From a virus, in the IMG/VR virus record IMGVR_UViG_3300042292_001231, positions 21,878 through 85,877 of that record: DNA of 64,000 nt; one strand, written 5' to 3'. A program made the position numbers and the translations under genes. Shown piece after piece: positions 31,505-40,967 of this stretch (within the stretch, counting starts at the first letter, position 1; every line of letters begins with the position of its first letter). The notes below the pieces were generated by a model. The model saw nothing but the letters and a program-made list of their open reading frames with translations. It did not search any database and was not told where the DNA came from.

Positions 31505-32689
31505 ATGAAAATATTTGAACTCTTTTCTTCTACTAATAAAGTTATTATAGAAGAAGATAATTTCTTTGAACTTCTATTTGAAGATTTGAAGAATCTTTCT
31601 TTCATTGAACCTGATTTACTAAAGGTTCTAAAAACTTCACTTGAATATGAAAGAGGACGATATTATGGCGGAAGCGTTAATTATTCTCGTACTACTAAAC
31701 ATAAGTTCCCGTCGTTCTTAGGACAATATGCAAAGATAGATGAAGTTCCAAACGCTAAAAGTGCAGCTGAACTGCATCGTCTAATTAAAGATGATGAAAC
31801 TGTCAAGGGCGTAGTAATACTATTTGATGATAGACAAGTGCTATCGCTTTTGAAACTTCCACCTCATCCTGGACATGACAACAAAGAACTTTACATTTGG
31901 GCATGTTCTTGGCAAAACTTTTTCAAAGATGACCATGATTTGATGAATCAATCTTCTGAAATTATGGCTGCCTTCAAGAAAGCGGAACTTGAAGACCTCA
32001 AAACATCTGAAGGTTCAGAAGGAAAACTATATAAAGCACTTATTGCATTAATGAAAGGTCAAAAAGAAATTTATGGTAAAACAGGTTCAATCAAAGTAAA
32101 AGTTATCAGAAGCGATGAAGAACGAACTGCCCTAAATGCTCGACGCAAAAAAGCTCGTGAGATTGATGCTAAGTATGCTCATTTAATAACTCCGCCTAAA
32201 GAAGATTTATCTACTGAAAAAGGTATGAGAAATTGGATAAGCATGATGAAAGCTAAGTTGAACGCTCGTTTAGATACTTACAAAGAACATAAAGCTCCAG
32301 CAGCAGATACTCCAGAAGAATTTCTTGACTTAATAAAGAATGAAGGGTTCTTGGACAAAATCAAAATTAATGGTCTTCCGTACATATTGAAGTACAACCG
32401 TTTAGACTTTGATTACCTTCGTGCTAAACAAGTTGCTGAACATAATCGTAGTCACATTGAATACCAGTTAGACTCACAGAGTAATGAGTATCATAACTAT
32501 TGGAAAGCATTAAGTGAATATCGCAAAAATATTAGAAACGAATACCCTAATGATGAAGAAGCTTTAGAAGTTGCAATGGAAAAGTTTAGGGTTCCTTCCG
32601 CAATTAAAGTTTATATGAAACTTGACAAATCTTCAATCGTGGTCGATTCAATCAACATTGAGAGCTTCAATAAATGGAATGCCAAATAA
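31505..32689 (+). CDS. putative capsid-targeted protein without the C-terminal motif
   Basis: 394 aa. Starts MKIFELFSSTNKVIIEED, close in style to the MKIKELFE peptides of the arrays, with IIE|E as possible cleavage site. The rest is helical and highly charged, with a RKKAREIDAKYAHLITPPKED stretch, and shows no family match and no CQRELIE tail. It heads the late unit that leads into array A. T4 Alt (an ADP-ribosyltransferase with a similar targeting peptide) is an analogy only. Confidence 0.55.
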   Translation: MKIFELFSSTNKVIIEEDNFFELLFEDLKNLSFIEPDLLKVLKTSLEYERGRYYGGSVNYSRTTKHKFPSFLGQYAKIDEVPNAKSAAELHRLIKDDETVKGVVILFDDRQVLSLLKLPPHPGHDNKELYIWACSWQNFFKDDHDLMNQSSEIMAAFKKAELEDLKTSEGSEGKLYKALIALMKGQKEIYGKTGSIKVKVIRSDEERTALNARRKKAREIDAKYAHLITPPKEDLSTEKGMRNWISMMKAKLNARLDTYKEHKAPAADTPEEFLDLIKNEGFLDKIKINGLPYILKYNRLDFDYLRAKQVAEHNRSHIEYQLDSQSNEYHNYWKALSEYRKNIRNEYPNDEEALEVAMEKFRVPSAIKVYMKLDKSSIVVDSINIESFNKWNAK

Positions 32690-32886
32690 CAATTTCTGGT
32701 TACGAACCCTTCCTGTTCATGCCTGGTATGACCATTGAAGCAGCTATTCGTTATAAGAATAAGTACATTCATGGCGAAATCTTGAAGCAGCTAATGGACA
32801 AGTTCAATGAAGTCAATGGCTTACGAGTTCCTAAAGCAGGTGAAAGCTTTTTGATTCCTGTAATGGAGGAAGGGCCAGGTGTCTAA
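32674..32886 (+). CDS. small protein, possibly LysM/tail-tip-like
   Basis: 70 aa. The end RVPKAGESFLIPV recalls the LPxG/IP close of LysM-type tail proteins, and KNKYIHGEILKQLMDKFNEVN is a helix pair; this assignment is weak. Overlaps both neighbours, so in one operon with them. Confidence 0.45.
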   Translation: MECQITISGYEPFLFMPGMTIEAAIRYKNKYIHGEILKQLMDKFNEVNGLRVPKAGESFLIPVMEEGPGV

Positions 32887-33517
32887 TACTTTCAAACAAT
32901 ACTTACTAAAAGAAGAACGCGAATCGACTTTCTATACTAAGAAGTCTCAAATCAATGCTTGGATGAAAGCTCATGGCATTGGTCAGGGGAATTATGAAAT
33001 TCATAAAGATATGAGTATCACATGTCATTGGAGTTTATCAATTTCTGGAAGTGATTTGGTCTGGTACAAAGGGAAGCAGTGTGTATTGCCAATCAACTTT
33101 AGAGAATGTACTAAAGATGTTCATGTATTAGCAAATGATATGATTGACTTGAAAGGGGTACCAAAATTTGTGGGTGGACAGTTCAATGTAAAGGGTAAGA
33201 ACATTACTTCAGTTGAATACTTACCTGAAGAAGCTGAAGATATCTATCTGCATAATACAGGTATTATCAATTTCAAAGGTATTGAAAAAGTGGTCAAAAA
33301 AGTCTATTCAATTTCAATACCTGAAGAAACTAAAGGGTTACTAAGCTTTGTTAAGATACAAAACCTAATGAAGGTTTCGCCATTATCAACTGCTTCTGAC
33401 GAACTAAAGGAAGCATGCAAAATTGTAACTAAATATTGTGAAGCAAATCGACATGATGCTATTGCTTGTCAACGTAAACTTATTGAAAGCGACTTGGACG
33501 AATATGCAGAGTTTTAA
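32879..33517 (+). CDS. array A gene 1, LRR-like
   Basis: 212 aa with GTG start (32879) after GGAGGAAG, overlapping the 70-aa gene by 8 nt. Targeting-like peptide VSNTFKQYLLKE|E. LRR-like core IDLKGVPKFVGGQFNV, ITSVEYLPEEAEDIYLH, FKGIEKVV. Tail ACQRKLIESDLDEYAEF. First of the run; it has no separate promoter. Confidence 0.75.
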   Translation: MSNTFKQYLLKEERESTFYTKKSQINAWMKAHGIGQGNYEIHKDMSITCHWSLSISGSDLVWYKGKQCVLPINFRECTKDVHVLANDMIDLKGVPKFVGGQFNVKGKNITSVEYLPEEAEDIYLHNTGIINFKGIEKVVKKVYSISIPEETKGLLSFVKIQNLMKVSPLSTASDELKEACKIVTKYCEANRHDAIACQRKLIESDLDEYAEF

Positions 33518-34175
33518 AGAATACTTACAAGAAGTAGAAACTGATTCAAATATTCAACTTGGGATGTTTGTTGAAACTAAAGTCAAAATTGAATATTCTC
33601 CATATTCTTTAGAATCTGAGCTTAAAAATTTGATAATAAAAGTAGCAAAAAAGAAAGGTTATGATATTTCAAGTTATCTCAGTACTACTTATGGAATTGA
33701 TTTGAAGTTTAAGATAACAAAACAAATCCAGTGTCAAGCAGAAACTATTCAAAAGTTACGTGATACTATTAGTTCAACTGTGAATGAGTTTTTTACGACT
33801 AAGATTTCACCTGAATTACAAGTAAAATTTTCTACAGCTGAGTTATCTTGTTTTGGATTTCCAAATTTTAAGCTAAGTATAAATGATGGTAACATTTCAT
33901 ATTGGTGTGAAGAAGGTCAATCGATTTCTAACTTAGATAAAGTTATTCTAAAGTGTGATGAGTTCAGACTTTATAAAGCAAATATGATAAAAGGGGGAAT
34001 ACTTAGTTTGCTCAAACTAAAAATGCCAGTCAATATTATTGGCGCAGGTCCTTTTGGAAGTAATAGCCCACGATGGTATTCAATTGTCAATCCTTATTTG
34101 CAAGGCAATAGAAATGCTATTGCTTGCCAACGAGAACTCATTGAAAAAGACTTAGACGAATATGCGGAGTTTTAA
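33504..34175 (+). CDS. array A gene 2, alpha/beta type
   Basis: 223 aa. True start is ATG 33504 inside the preceding DEYAEF codons (14-nt overlap), not the longer frame from 33438. Peptide MQSFKEYLQE|V. Predicted mixed core (FVETKVKIEYSPYSLESEL, LDLKFKITKQIQ). Tail ACQRELIEKDLDEYAEF. Confidence 0.75.
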   Translation: MQSFKEYLQEVETDSNIQLGMFVETKVKIEYSPYSLESELKNLIIKVAKKKGYDISSYLSTTYGIDLKFKITKQIQCQAETIQKLRDTISSTVNEFFTTKISPELQVKFSTAELSCFGFPNFKLSINDGNISYWCEEGQSISNLDKVILKCDEFRLYKANMIKGGILSLLKLKMPVNIIGAGPFGSNSPRWYSIVNPYLQGNRNAIACQRELIEKDLDEYAEF

Positions 34176-34848
34176 AGAATACTTAGCAGAAGGCAATGAT
34201 CATTGGGTAGAACCAATTCGCCCATTGCTTCTTCAAATAAAAGTACGTGGAGATGATTACATTTCTCCAAAGTATAATAGAGAACAGCTTTTTCAGCGAA
34301 ACAATATAATTATTCGTGAATTATCTGAACTCTGTGAAAAAGCAAATCTTCCTAAAGTAAAAGAAGTCTATCATTTTGGAGTTGATAGAGTAACGTTTCA
34401 TTTAGTTCTTGAACCCCATACTCATTATACTAAACCGCAACTTGATACTATAGCAACAAAGTTTATCAAGTTAGCAGATAAGTATGAAATTTATAAGAAT
34501 GACTTTGAACCAGTATCTTCTGAAATGCCAGTAGTTATCTTAGAAGATAACTTTGATAAAACGACTACAGTTGAAGTCAATCACGTTATCATTGAAGAAA
34601 GTGTCAAATCCTTACAAGATATACATAAAGTCATATTATCTGCTAAACAGATTTCTATGGGTGACTCTTCTAATATAACACAAAATGTATTAGGATTACT
34701 AAAGATAAAGAATGCTATAACATTATATGCTTCAGCTAAAGTTCAATGGTTTAACATTGTAAAGGAATATTTCGATACAGGAAAAGACTTTATAGCTTGC
34801 CAACGAAAACTAATTGAACTTGACTTGGACGATTATGCAGAGCTTTAA
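34162..34848 (+). CDS. array A gene 3, alpha/beta type
   Basis: 228 aa. Peptide MRSFKEYLAE|G. The core has VDRVTFHLVLEPHTHYTKPQLDTI (a strand then helix) as in the other alpha/beta members. C-terminal module SLQDIHKVILSAKQISM.. NVLGLLKIKN. Tail ACQRKLIELDLDDYAEL. Confidence 0.75.
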   Translation: MRSFKEYLAEGNDHWVEPIRPLLLQIKVRGDDYISPKYNREQLFQRNNIIIRELSELCEKANLPKVKEVYHFGVDRVTFHLVLEPHTHYTKPQLDTIATKFIKLADKYEIYKNDFEPVSSEMPVVILEDNFDKTTTVEVNHVIIEESVKSLQDIHKVILSAKQISMGDSSNITQNVLGLLKIKNAITLYASAKVQWFNIVKEYFDTGKDFIACQRKLIELDLDDYAEL

Positions 34849-35503
34849 GCAATACTTATCTGAAGCTTCTAATCCGGATGATAAACAAATCCGTGAAATG
34901 ATTGGAAAGTATAAGAGTGGAGAACTTGGCAGATGTAGGTTTCCGAATAAATTTCCACGACATGCAGTTAAGAATGGAAAAATCTATTTGAAGAAACCTT
35001 TAATTATTGAGCATTGCATGTTTGATGACAATGATGAATTACTATTTCCAATTGCAGAAGCTCTTCGATTAGTAATATGGAATGTTCCTAAGACGTTCAA
35101 GAACTTTCCTGAAATAGTTGGCGAAGGTGGTATTGAATTTTCTACAGGTAACCAAATACAATCTCTTGATGGATTTCCATCAGATATTAGTAATAGACTT
35201 GATACATCAAGAATTAGAAACTTTGATTTTACAAATTTCAATAAGTATGTCAAAAGACTTGATGGATGGTTAATAACTAGTGCTTTATATGAAGGGCCCT
35301 TATTATCATTACTAAAAATTAGAGACTTGAAGCATGTAGGATTTATTGACCACCATTCTGGTAAATCTCAAGATGAAGTAAAAATTAAAGTGAATTTAAG
35401 AAATGCTTGTAATATTATCAACAAATATTTACCACTTGGAAATTTTATTGAATGCCAACGAGAACTTATTGAAAACGACCTGGACGAATACGCAGAACTA
35501 TGA
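34835..35503 (+). CDS. array A gene 4, LRR-like
   Basis: 222 aa; start at ATG 34835 within the preceding tail (14-nt overlap). Peptide MQSFKQYLSE|A. LRR-like units LRLVIWNVPKTFKNFPEIV and IQSLDGFPSDISNRLDTS. Tail ECQRELIENDLDEYAEL, and the next gene starts through a 4-nt ATGA overlap. Confidence 0.75.
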   Translation: MQSFKQYLSEASNPDDKQIREMIGKYKSGELGRCRFPNKFPRHAVKNGKIYLKKPLIIEHCMFDDNDELLFPIAEALRLVIWNVPKTFKNFPEIVGEGGIEFSTGNQIQSLDGFPSDISNRLDTSRIRNFDFTNFNKYVKRLDGWLITSALYEGPLLSLLKIRDLKHVGFIDHHSGKSQDEVKIKVNLRNACNIINKYLPLGNFIECQRELIENDLDEYAEL

Positions 35504-36177
35504 AAATCTCTGAACTACTAACTGAAGAAACTGCCGAAGATAAAGCTGTACGACTCGAAATAAATGCGATTCGTAAAGGTAAGTATGCATCACATCCGAT
35601 GCCAGTCAGCTTTGGGAAATTTAGCGTTGTTAATAGTATGGTATCAATTGATGGACGTTGGAACTTAAAGAATACTCTTATTCCTAAAGATGGACCTGAT
35701 GCCGGTAAGCTAACTTTCAAAATGATAAAGTGTGGTCAGATTGAATTGGGTGCCAATAGATTATCATCATTTGAAGGATTTCCACCAGATGTATCATTCA
35801 CCGGCGATAAGATGTATGGAAGAACTGCTATCGTGACTACCTGTGCGCATCCACTTCTAACAAAGTTAGATGGCATTTCAAAACGAATTGATGGAAACCT
35901 TGGATTAGGCTTGTGTCATAATCTTGATTGGTCTAATGCTCACAAACATTTTGAATACATAGATGGCACTTTAACAATTTCTAATCAATGGAAAGGTGGT
36001 GTCTTATGGGCATTAAAGATTCCAAAACTTCAAGCTTTGTTTTTTGGCCAATGTTCAAGCGAACACCGAGATGTTCAAGTAATTATTAGCAAATACTTAA
36101 GGTCAGAGTCAAAAGATATTGTAGCTTGTCAACGTGAACTTATCGAAAAGGATTTAGACGAATATGCAGAGTTTTAA
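35500..36177 (+). CDS. array A gene 5, LRR-like
   Basis: 225 aa. Peptide MKISELLTE|E, the class otherwise mainly found in array B. LRR-like units LSSFEGFPPDVSFTG and LTKLDGISKRIDGNLGLGL. C-terminal GGVLWALKIPKLQ. Tail ACQRELIEKDLDEYAEF. Confidence 0.75.
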   Translation: MKISELLTEETAEDKAVRLEINAIRKGKYASHPMPVSFGKFSVVNSMVSIDGRWNLKNTLIPKDGPDAGKLTFKMIKCGQIELGANRLSSFEGFPPDVSFTGDKMYGRTAIVTTCAHPLLTKLDGISKRIDGNLGLGLCHNLDWSNAHKHFEYIDGTLTISNQWKGGVLWALKIPKLQALFFGQCSSEHRDVQVIISKYLRSESKDIVACQRELIEKDLDEYAEF

Positions 36178-36868
36178 AGAATTCTTATTGAAAGAAGAAA
36201 TTATTAATCATGAACTTCCCACTAACGCGTACATTGATATTAGCACTGGTATCTTTACGTCTGAGGTTGAGCAATGGATTACTGACGGTGATGGTGACGA
36301 TAATCCACATATTACTTTCGAAAAATGGATAACATCTCATCTTCAAGATTACTTTGGACATAATGAAGTTGAAGCTTTTTTCGGAGCTGATGAAATGCTT
36401 ATTACATATGAACTAGATGAGACTAACTTACATGCTAATCATGTTAGAGAAATACGTAAAAAATGCACTGAAATAGTTGATGAGCTTTTAGGAACCGATA
36501 TATTTCACCGTGATGAAGACAATACATACATATCTTTTAGAGAACAACTTGGTCCAAATGTTTATACTGATTGGCCATATATCGAATTTTACTTAGATCA
36601 TTCTCCTTCAATATCTCTAAAAGATATTCATAAGAAAATGCCTCATTGCAAAAAAATTATTTTCTATAATGCGATTAATAAAATAAATTCTAATGTATTA
36701 GGATTATTAAAGTTAAAAGAATTGAAGCATATTACAATTTGGCCACGTTCTCAAAAGATACCTCCTTGGTATGAAATTGTAATGAAACATTTCGACGCCG
36801 ATAAAAACTTCATCGCGTGTCAACGTGAACTAATTGAAAAAGATTTAGACGAGTATGCGGAGTTATAA
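36164..36868 (+). CDS. array A gene 6, alpha/beta type
   Basis: 234 aa, more acidic than the others (TDGDGDDNPH). Peptide MQSFKEFLLKE|E. Module SLKDIHKKMPHCKKIIFYNA.. NVLGLLKLKELK. Tail ACQRELIEKDLDEYAEL. Confidence 0.75.
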   Translation: MQSFKEFLLKEEIINHELPTNAYIDISTGIFTSEVEQWITDGDGDDNPHITFEKWITSHLQDYFGHNEVEAFFGADEMLITYELDETNLHANHVREIRKKCTEIVDELLGTDIFHRDEDNTYISFREQLGPNVYTDWPYIEFYLDHSPSISLKDIHKKMPHCKKIIFYNAINKINSNVLGLLKLKELKHITIWPRSQKIPPWYEIVMKHFDADKNFIACQRELIEKDLDEYAEL

Positions 36869-37517
36869 CATGTCAAATGGCGCACAAAGAATTACCTATT
36901 ATGTTTATTGTAAGGTTCCCGGTAACCTACCAAATTCTTCATTACCCTCGACTTCAGAAACAATAGAAAATGCAATCGGCAATCTGTTACATAATCAATT
37001 TGAGAATAGAATAGTTTCTATAGAATACCGAGATAAAGAATTTGCTTTTAAAGTACCAATCACAAATGCAACTGAAGGTAGTACAGAAGGTATTAGTGCT
37101 TTTGACAAAAAACTGCTTGGTCTGCTAAATAACTATTACAAAGATATTATTACTAAACCCTTGAAGTTAAAAGAACAGTTTGTAAGTATCTTTAATATCA
37201 TACCCCCATTTAAAATTGAGCATCCTAAGGTGGCTCTTAACTTTACAGTAAATGGTGGTGCTGAAGTATCTTTACATGATATTCATAAAGCTATAAATCC
37301 TAAAGATTTGGCTTTATACGTAAGTGCCGCGGTTAAAGTCACTGGGCAAGTATTAGGATTGTTGAAAATGACAAATCTTCAAAATCTTGAATGGGCAATG
37401 AGTAATGAACCAGAATGGTTTAAGATTGTTCATAGACATTTTGAAAATAATAACGATATTATTGAATGCCAACGCGAACTTATTATAAAGGATTTAGACG
37501 AGTATGCAGAGCTTTAA
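36855..37517 (+). CDS. array A gene 7, targeting peptide lost
   Basis: 220 aa. The start region reads MRSYNMSNGAQRITYY, without a hydrophobic LxE peptide, although the C-terminal module (SLHDIHKAINPKDLALYVSA, QVLGLLKMTNLQN) and tail ECQRELIIKDLDEYAEL are intact. ATG 36870 (MSNGAQ) is an alternative start. Only array member without a targeting-like peptide. Confidence 0.7.
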   Translation: MRSYNMSNGAQRITYYVYCKVPGNLPNSSLPSTSETIENAIGNLLHNQFENRIVSIEYRDKEFAFKVPITNATEGSTEGISAFDKKLLGLLNNYYKDIITKPLKLKEQFVSIFNIIPPFKIEHPKVALNFTVNGGAEVSLHDIHKAINPKDLALYVSAAVKVTGQVLGLLKMTNLQNLEWAMSNEPEWFKIVHRHFENNNDIIECQRELIIKDLDEYAEL

Positions 37518-38172
37518 ACAATACTTACTAAAAGAAAATGAATCTCCATTTGTTTTCCCATGGCTTGTCTTAGAACTAGAGAACAAAGAAACTTTTGGCG
37601 AAGCTATGGGAAATCATAGAAATCGCGATGCTTTTGATAATGAAGTTGAAAAGTTTGTCAACGATCTTAAAAGTCATTTAGGTATGAAAGATATTGATTG
37701 GGGTTTCAATAGAGATGACAATCTACAAGTTGAAATTAAACTAAGCAATCGACATTATGTACAAGATGAGTTAGAAGAAATAGCGACTGAAGCAGCGAAT
37801 TTTTCTAATCGTGAGCTAAGCGGTGGATTGACACTAGATGAAGTCAATCCAAGTGTATGGTTCTTTGGTCCGGTCAATCCTAATACTATCATACATTATC
37901 CAGTCATAGTATTTGATTTGAAACGTAATAAAAGTATCTCACTTAGCAACTTTGACAAACATTTCCCTGATACTCAAGTGTTCAGGTTTGAACATATAGT
38001 AGGAGAAGTCACTAACGTGTTGAGTATGTTGAAGATAAAATCATTACATTCAGTATTAGGAAAAAATGAACACTGGATTGAAATACTAAATAAATATGCA
38101 AAATCCCATGACACTATTGCTGCCCAACGCGAACTAATTGAAAACGACCTGGACGAATATGCAGAATTTTAA
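37504..38172 (+). CDS. array A gene 8, alpha/beta type
   Basis: 222 aa. Peptide MQSFKQYLLKE|N. Module SLSNFDKHFPDTQVFRFEHI..NVLSMLKIKSLHS. Tail AAQRELIENDLDEYAEF, with Cys of the motif replaced by Ala. Confidence 0.75.
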   Translation: MQSFKQYLLKENESPFVFPWLVLELENKETFGEAMGNHRNRDAFDNEVEKFVNDLKSHLGMKDIDWGFNRDDNLQVEIKLSNRHYVQDELEEIATEAANFSNRELSGGLTLDEVNPSVWFFGPVNPNTIIHYPVIVFDLKRNKSISLSNFDKHFPDTQVFRFEHIVGEVTNVLSMLKIKSLHSVLGKNEHWIEILNKYAKSHDTIAAQRELIENDLDEYAEF

Positions 38173-38953
38173 GAACTTTATTGCTGAAGCTAAGCAAACG
38201 AACTTGGCACCTTGGCACCCAACAACTCCAGAAGCAACTAAGGAAGTACTTCATGAGTTTTATCTTGAACATTATGGAAATAAATATTTGCCAACTACAT
38301 TCGTATTCCTAAAGAATGGAAGTATTTCTGTTCGAGGAGAGCAATTCTTCGCTATTCGTGAAATCGGACCTGTTGATAATGGTGAAGTTGGACTACTTGT
38401 AAAGTATAACAATATCAATTGCCCAGGTAGAGTTAGTATAAAAGATTTCAATACTAGGAAATTGACTACATTAGAATATGGACCTAATAAAGTCGGAATG
38501 AGTTTAAACATACAACTTTCACAAATTACTTCATTCAAAGGATTTGCATGTGAAGTTAAAGAGGCATTGATATTGACCGATTGTCTAAAGTTGAAAGAAT
38601 GGGGTCAAGGATGTCAAATTACATGTCATAGATTAGTGCTTGACTACGAATTTGACTATGAATTGTTTAGAACTATCGGACAACATTTCAAAATAGTAAA
38701 TAACATAACATTGTCTAATGCCGCAGCAAAAACTTTAGTTGGAAAAGGATTACTTAGTATATTCAAAATTAAAAAGCCTACACGAAATATGTTTGGTATT
38801 CAACTTTACTTTTCTGATAAAACTAAAGTAAACGAAGAATTAGTTGAAGCAACTAGAATAGTCAATACATACTTAGCGTCAAACAACCCTGATATTATTG
38901 GATGCCAACGTAAACTAATAGAAAACGACTTGGACGAATATGCAGAGTTTTAA
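38159..38953 (+). CDS. array A gene 9, LRR-like (LAPW subgroup)
   Basis: 264 aa from ATG 38159. Peptide MQNFKNFIAE|A, strikingly like the T4 internal-protein peptide MKTYQEFIAE|A. Next comes TNLAPWHPTTPEATKE, shared in style with genes 11 and 13. LRR-like units LTTLEYGPNKV and ITSFKGFACEV. Tail GCQRKLIENDLDEYAEF. Confidence 0.8.
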   Translation: MQNFKNFIAEAKQTNLAPWHPTTPEATKEVLHEFYLEHYGNKYLPTTFVFLKNGSISVRGEQFFAIREIGPVDNGEVGLLVKYNNINCPGRVSIKDFNTRKLTTLEYGPNKVGMSLNIQLSQITSFKGFACEVKEALILTDCLKLKEWGQGCQITCHRLVLDYEFDYELFRTIGQHFKIVNNITLSNAAAKTLVGKGLLSIFKIKKPTRNMFGIQLYFSDKTKVNEELVEATRIVNTYLASNNPDIIGCQRKLIENDLDEYAEF

Positions 38954-39584
38954 AGAATACTTATTAGAAAGTGCTGGACACTTACCAATTGTCAATGTAC
39001 AAATTGACTTTGCTGGTCCTATTTCTGTCGGCAAACGTAAAACTCTAGTATTCCTAATTACAAAATTTATCAAGGAAGAATACAACCTTTCTAATACAAT
39101 AGAGTTCACTTCTATTTTTGATTCAATAATTGTCAAAATACACGATGTTCCGCAACATCTTTTTGAAACTGTTGATTTCTTAGGTGATATACATGACATA
39201 GTTACTGACCACTTTGAACCTGTTGACGCTTACAGTCATATTGAATGTCATTGGCCACCTGCTTTCAAGATGGTCATTCAAAATCATTTGACTACTATCT
39301 ATACTAACCAAGAGTCTGTTAAAGGTATCGAAAAACTAATAGAAGGTTCAAGTGCATTTCAATTGGACATTCGTTTTGAAGCACCGGCTAAATCAATTGG
39401 AATACTATCGCTTCTAAAAGTAAAAGGTTTTGATAGCATCATGATAAATGGTCCAGATGAATTACTTAGCGACCTTAAAATTGTTAATGACATTTTACAT
39501 AAATACTATAATGGGAGTAAAGATACTATTGGCTTTCAACGAGAACTAATTGAACGTGACTTAGACGAATATGCAGAATTTTAA
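38940..39584 (+). CDS. array A gene 10, alpha/beta type
   Basis: 214 aa. Peptide MQSFKEYLLE|S. Core PIVNVQIDFAGPISVGKRKTL. Tail GFQRELIERDLDEYAEF (Cys to Phe). Confidence 0.75.
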   Translation: MQSFKEYLLESAGHLPIVNVQIDFAGPISVGKRKTLVFLITKFIKEEYNLSNTIEFTSIFDSIIVKIHDVPQHLFETVDFLGDIHDIVTDHFEPVDAYSHIECHWPPAFKMVIQNHLTTIYTNQESVKGIEKLIEGSSAFQLDIRFEAPAKSIGILSLLKVKGFDSIMINGPDELLSDLKIVNDILHKYYNGSKDTIGFQRELIERDLDEYAEF

Positions 39585-40308
39585 ATCTTATCTTGCTGAA
39601 AAGTTAGCAACCAATTTTGCCCCTTGGCATATTACTGACCCTGAGAAAGTTCAGTACTATATGAAAAATTATGCTAATATGTCTGGATGGAAAGTGAATA
39701 AAGACGGAACTGTATCTGTCACTAAGTCGGACTATTCGCCTAATGGGGTATATGGCGACATTGGCGGATACGGTCATGGTGAAACTGCACTCATGGTAAA
39801 GTACAGAACTGCTAAGAAGTTTGAAATAAATGTTGCAGATGGTTCAAATTTCAAATCACTTTGGGGAATTCCTGATGCATGCGACCAATTGAATATAAGT
39901 GTTCCGTCATTAGAAACATTAGAACATTGTACTCCAGTTATCAAAGATTCGTTATATCTCTATACTCCTAACTTGAAAAGTTTTGATTGTGGAAAAGTTT
40001 CGATTGCACAAGAACTAAAAATTGGAAGTATTGGGAAAGCACCGCTTAGAGATTTACACAAACATTTTGCAGTTCCACAAATTCGTTTCTATAACACCGC
40101 TCTACACCTAATCAAACAAAAACCGCTGTTATCATTGTTGAAATGTAATGCTAAATTGACATGGGGTTCAATTATGACAATTAATGGAACGTCTCTAACT
40201 GAAGTAGTAGAAGTGTTAAAAATACTAAATAAGTATAATAGTTCTAGTATTATACAATGTCAGCGAGAACTTATCGAAAAAGACCTAGACGAATATGCGG
40301 AGTTTTAA
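39571..40308 (+). CDS. array A gene 11, LRR-like (LAPW subgroup)
   Basis: 245 aa. Peptide MQNFKSYLAE|K, then TNFAPWHITDPEKVQYY. LRR-like units LWGIPDACDQLNI and LETLEHCTPVIKDSLYLY. Tail QCQRELIEKDLDEYAEF. Next gene begins through TAATG. Confidence 0.75.
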   Translation: MQNFKSYLAEKLATNFAPWHITDPEKVQYYMKNYANMSGWKVNKDGTVSVTKSDYSPNGVYGDIGGYGHGETALMVKYRTAKKFEINVADGSNFKSLWGIPDACDQLNISVPSLETLEHCTPVIKDSLYLYTPNLKSFDCGKVSIAQELKIGSIGKAPLRDLHKHFAVPQIRFYNTALHLIKQKPLLSLLKCNAKLTWGSIMTINGTSLTEVVEVLKILNKYNSSSIIQCQRELIEKDLDEYAEF

Positions 40309-40967
40309 TGAAAATAAAAGAACTATTTGAGAATGAATTACCGATGACGACACAAGGCAGAGTTAGTAGTGGAACATATGTTGTAGACCTTTCTCTTGAA
40401 AATCTTCCATCAGAAAATCTTAGACAAAGGATAGTCAAAAACATCAAGTTTGTCTATCCTCAAGCTGAAGTTCATATTGATAAAGAAGCTATTTTGACTA
40501 AAATACCAAAGATTGTGGCATCTTATATTCATGAACTACCGGATATACATGATGACATTATTCAAACAGTTGAAGAAACAGTTAATGATTTTAATAATAA
40601 AGATGAAGATCCTATTGCTCATGGTCAATCAGAATTAGTTTTCGATGGTGTTCCATCATTCAAAGTTATTACTGAAAGAGTAACTATCAATTGTCAAGAA
40701 AATTCCATTGGTCTTACCGGGTTAGACAAGCTCATAGGACCAGAAGTTCAAGAACTATTCATTAACGATATTCAAAAGCTGAAAGGTCATATCTTGTCAT
40801 TATGCAAAATACCTATGAGCGTTGATATGTATCTCTATTCAAGATCGTCTGGAGATTTACATCATAAGATTGACGAAATGCTGATAAAGCATCGTCCTAC
40901 ACAGGATGTCATTGGTTTTCAACGTGAACTTATCGAAAAGGATTTAGACGAATATGCAGAGTTTTAA
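40308..40967 (+). CDS. array A gene 12, alpha/beta type
   Basis: 219 aa. The start is ATG 40308 in TAATG (1-nt overlap); the longer frame from 40257 is a read-through of the previous tail in another frame. Peptide MKIKELFE|N. Tail GFQRELIEKDLDEYAEF (Cys to Phe). Confidence 0.75.
   Translation: MKIKELFENELPMTTQGRVSSGTYVVDLSLENLPSENLRQRIVKNIKFVYPQAEVHIDKEAILTKIPKIVASYIHELPDIHDDIIQTVEETVNDFNNKDEDPIAHGQSELVFDGVPSFKVITERVTINCQENSIGLTGLDKLIGPEVQELFINDIQKLKGHILSLCKIPMSVDMYLYSRSSGDLHHKIDEMLIKHRPTQDVIGFQRELIEKDLDEYAEF

Noticed and set aside
33438-33503. Upstream extension of array A gene 2 (and similar ones at 34814, 38138, 40257, 51607)
   Set aside because: The extension is the previous gene's tail read in another frame; the conserved start peptide begins at the internal ATG.
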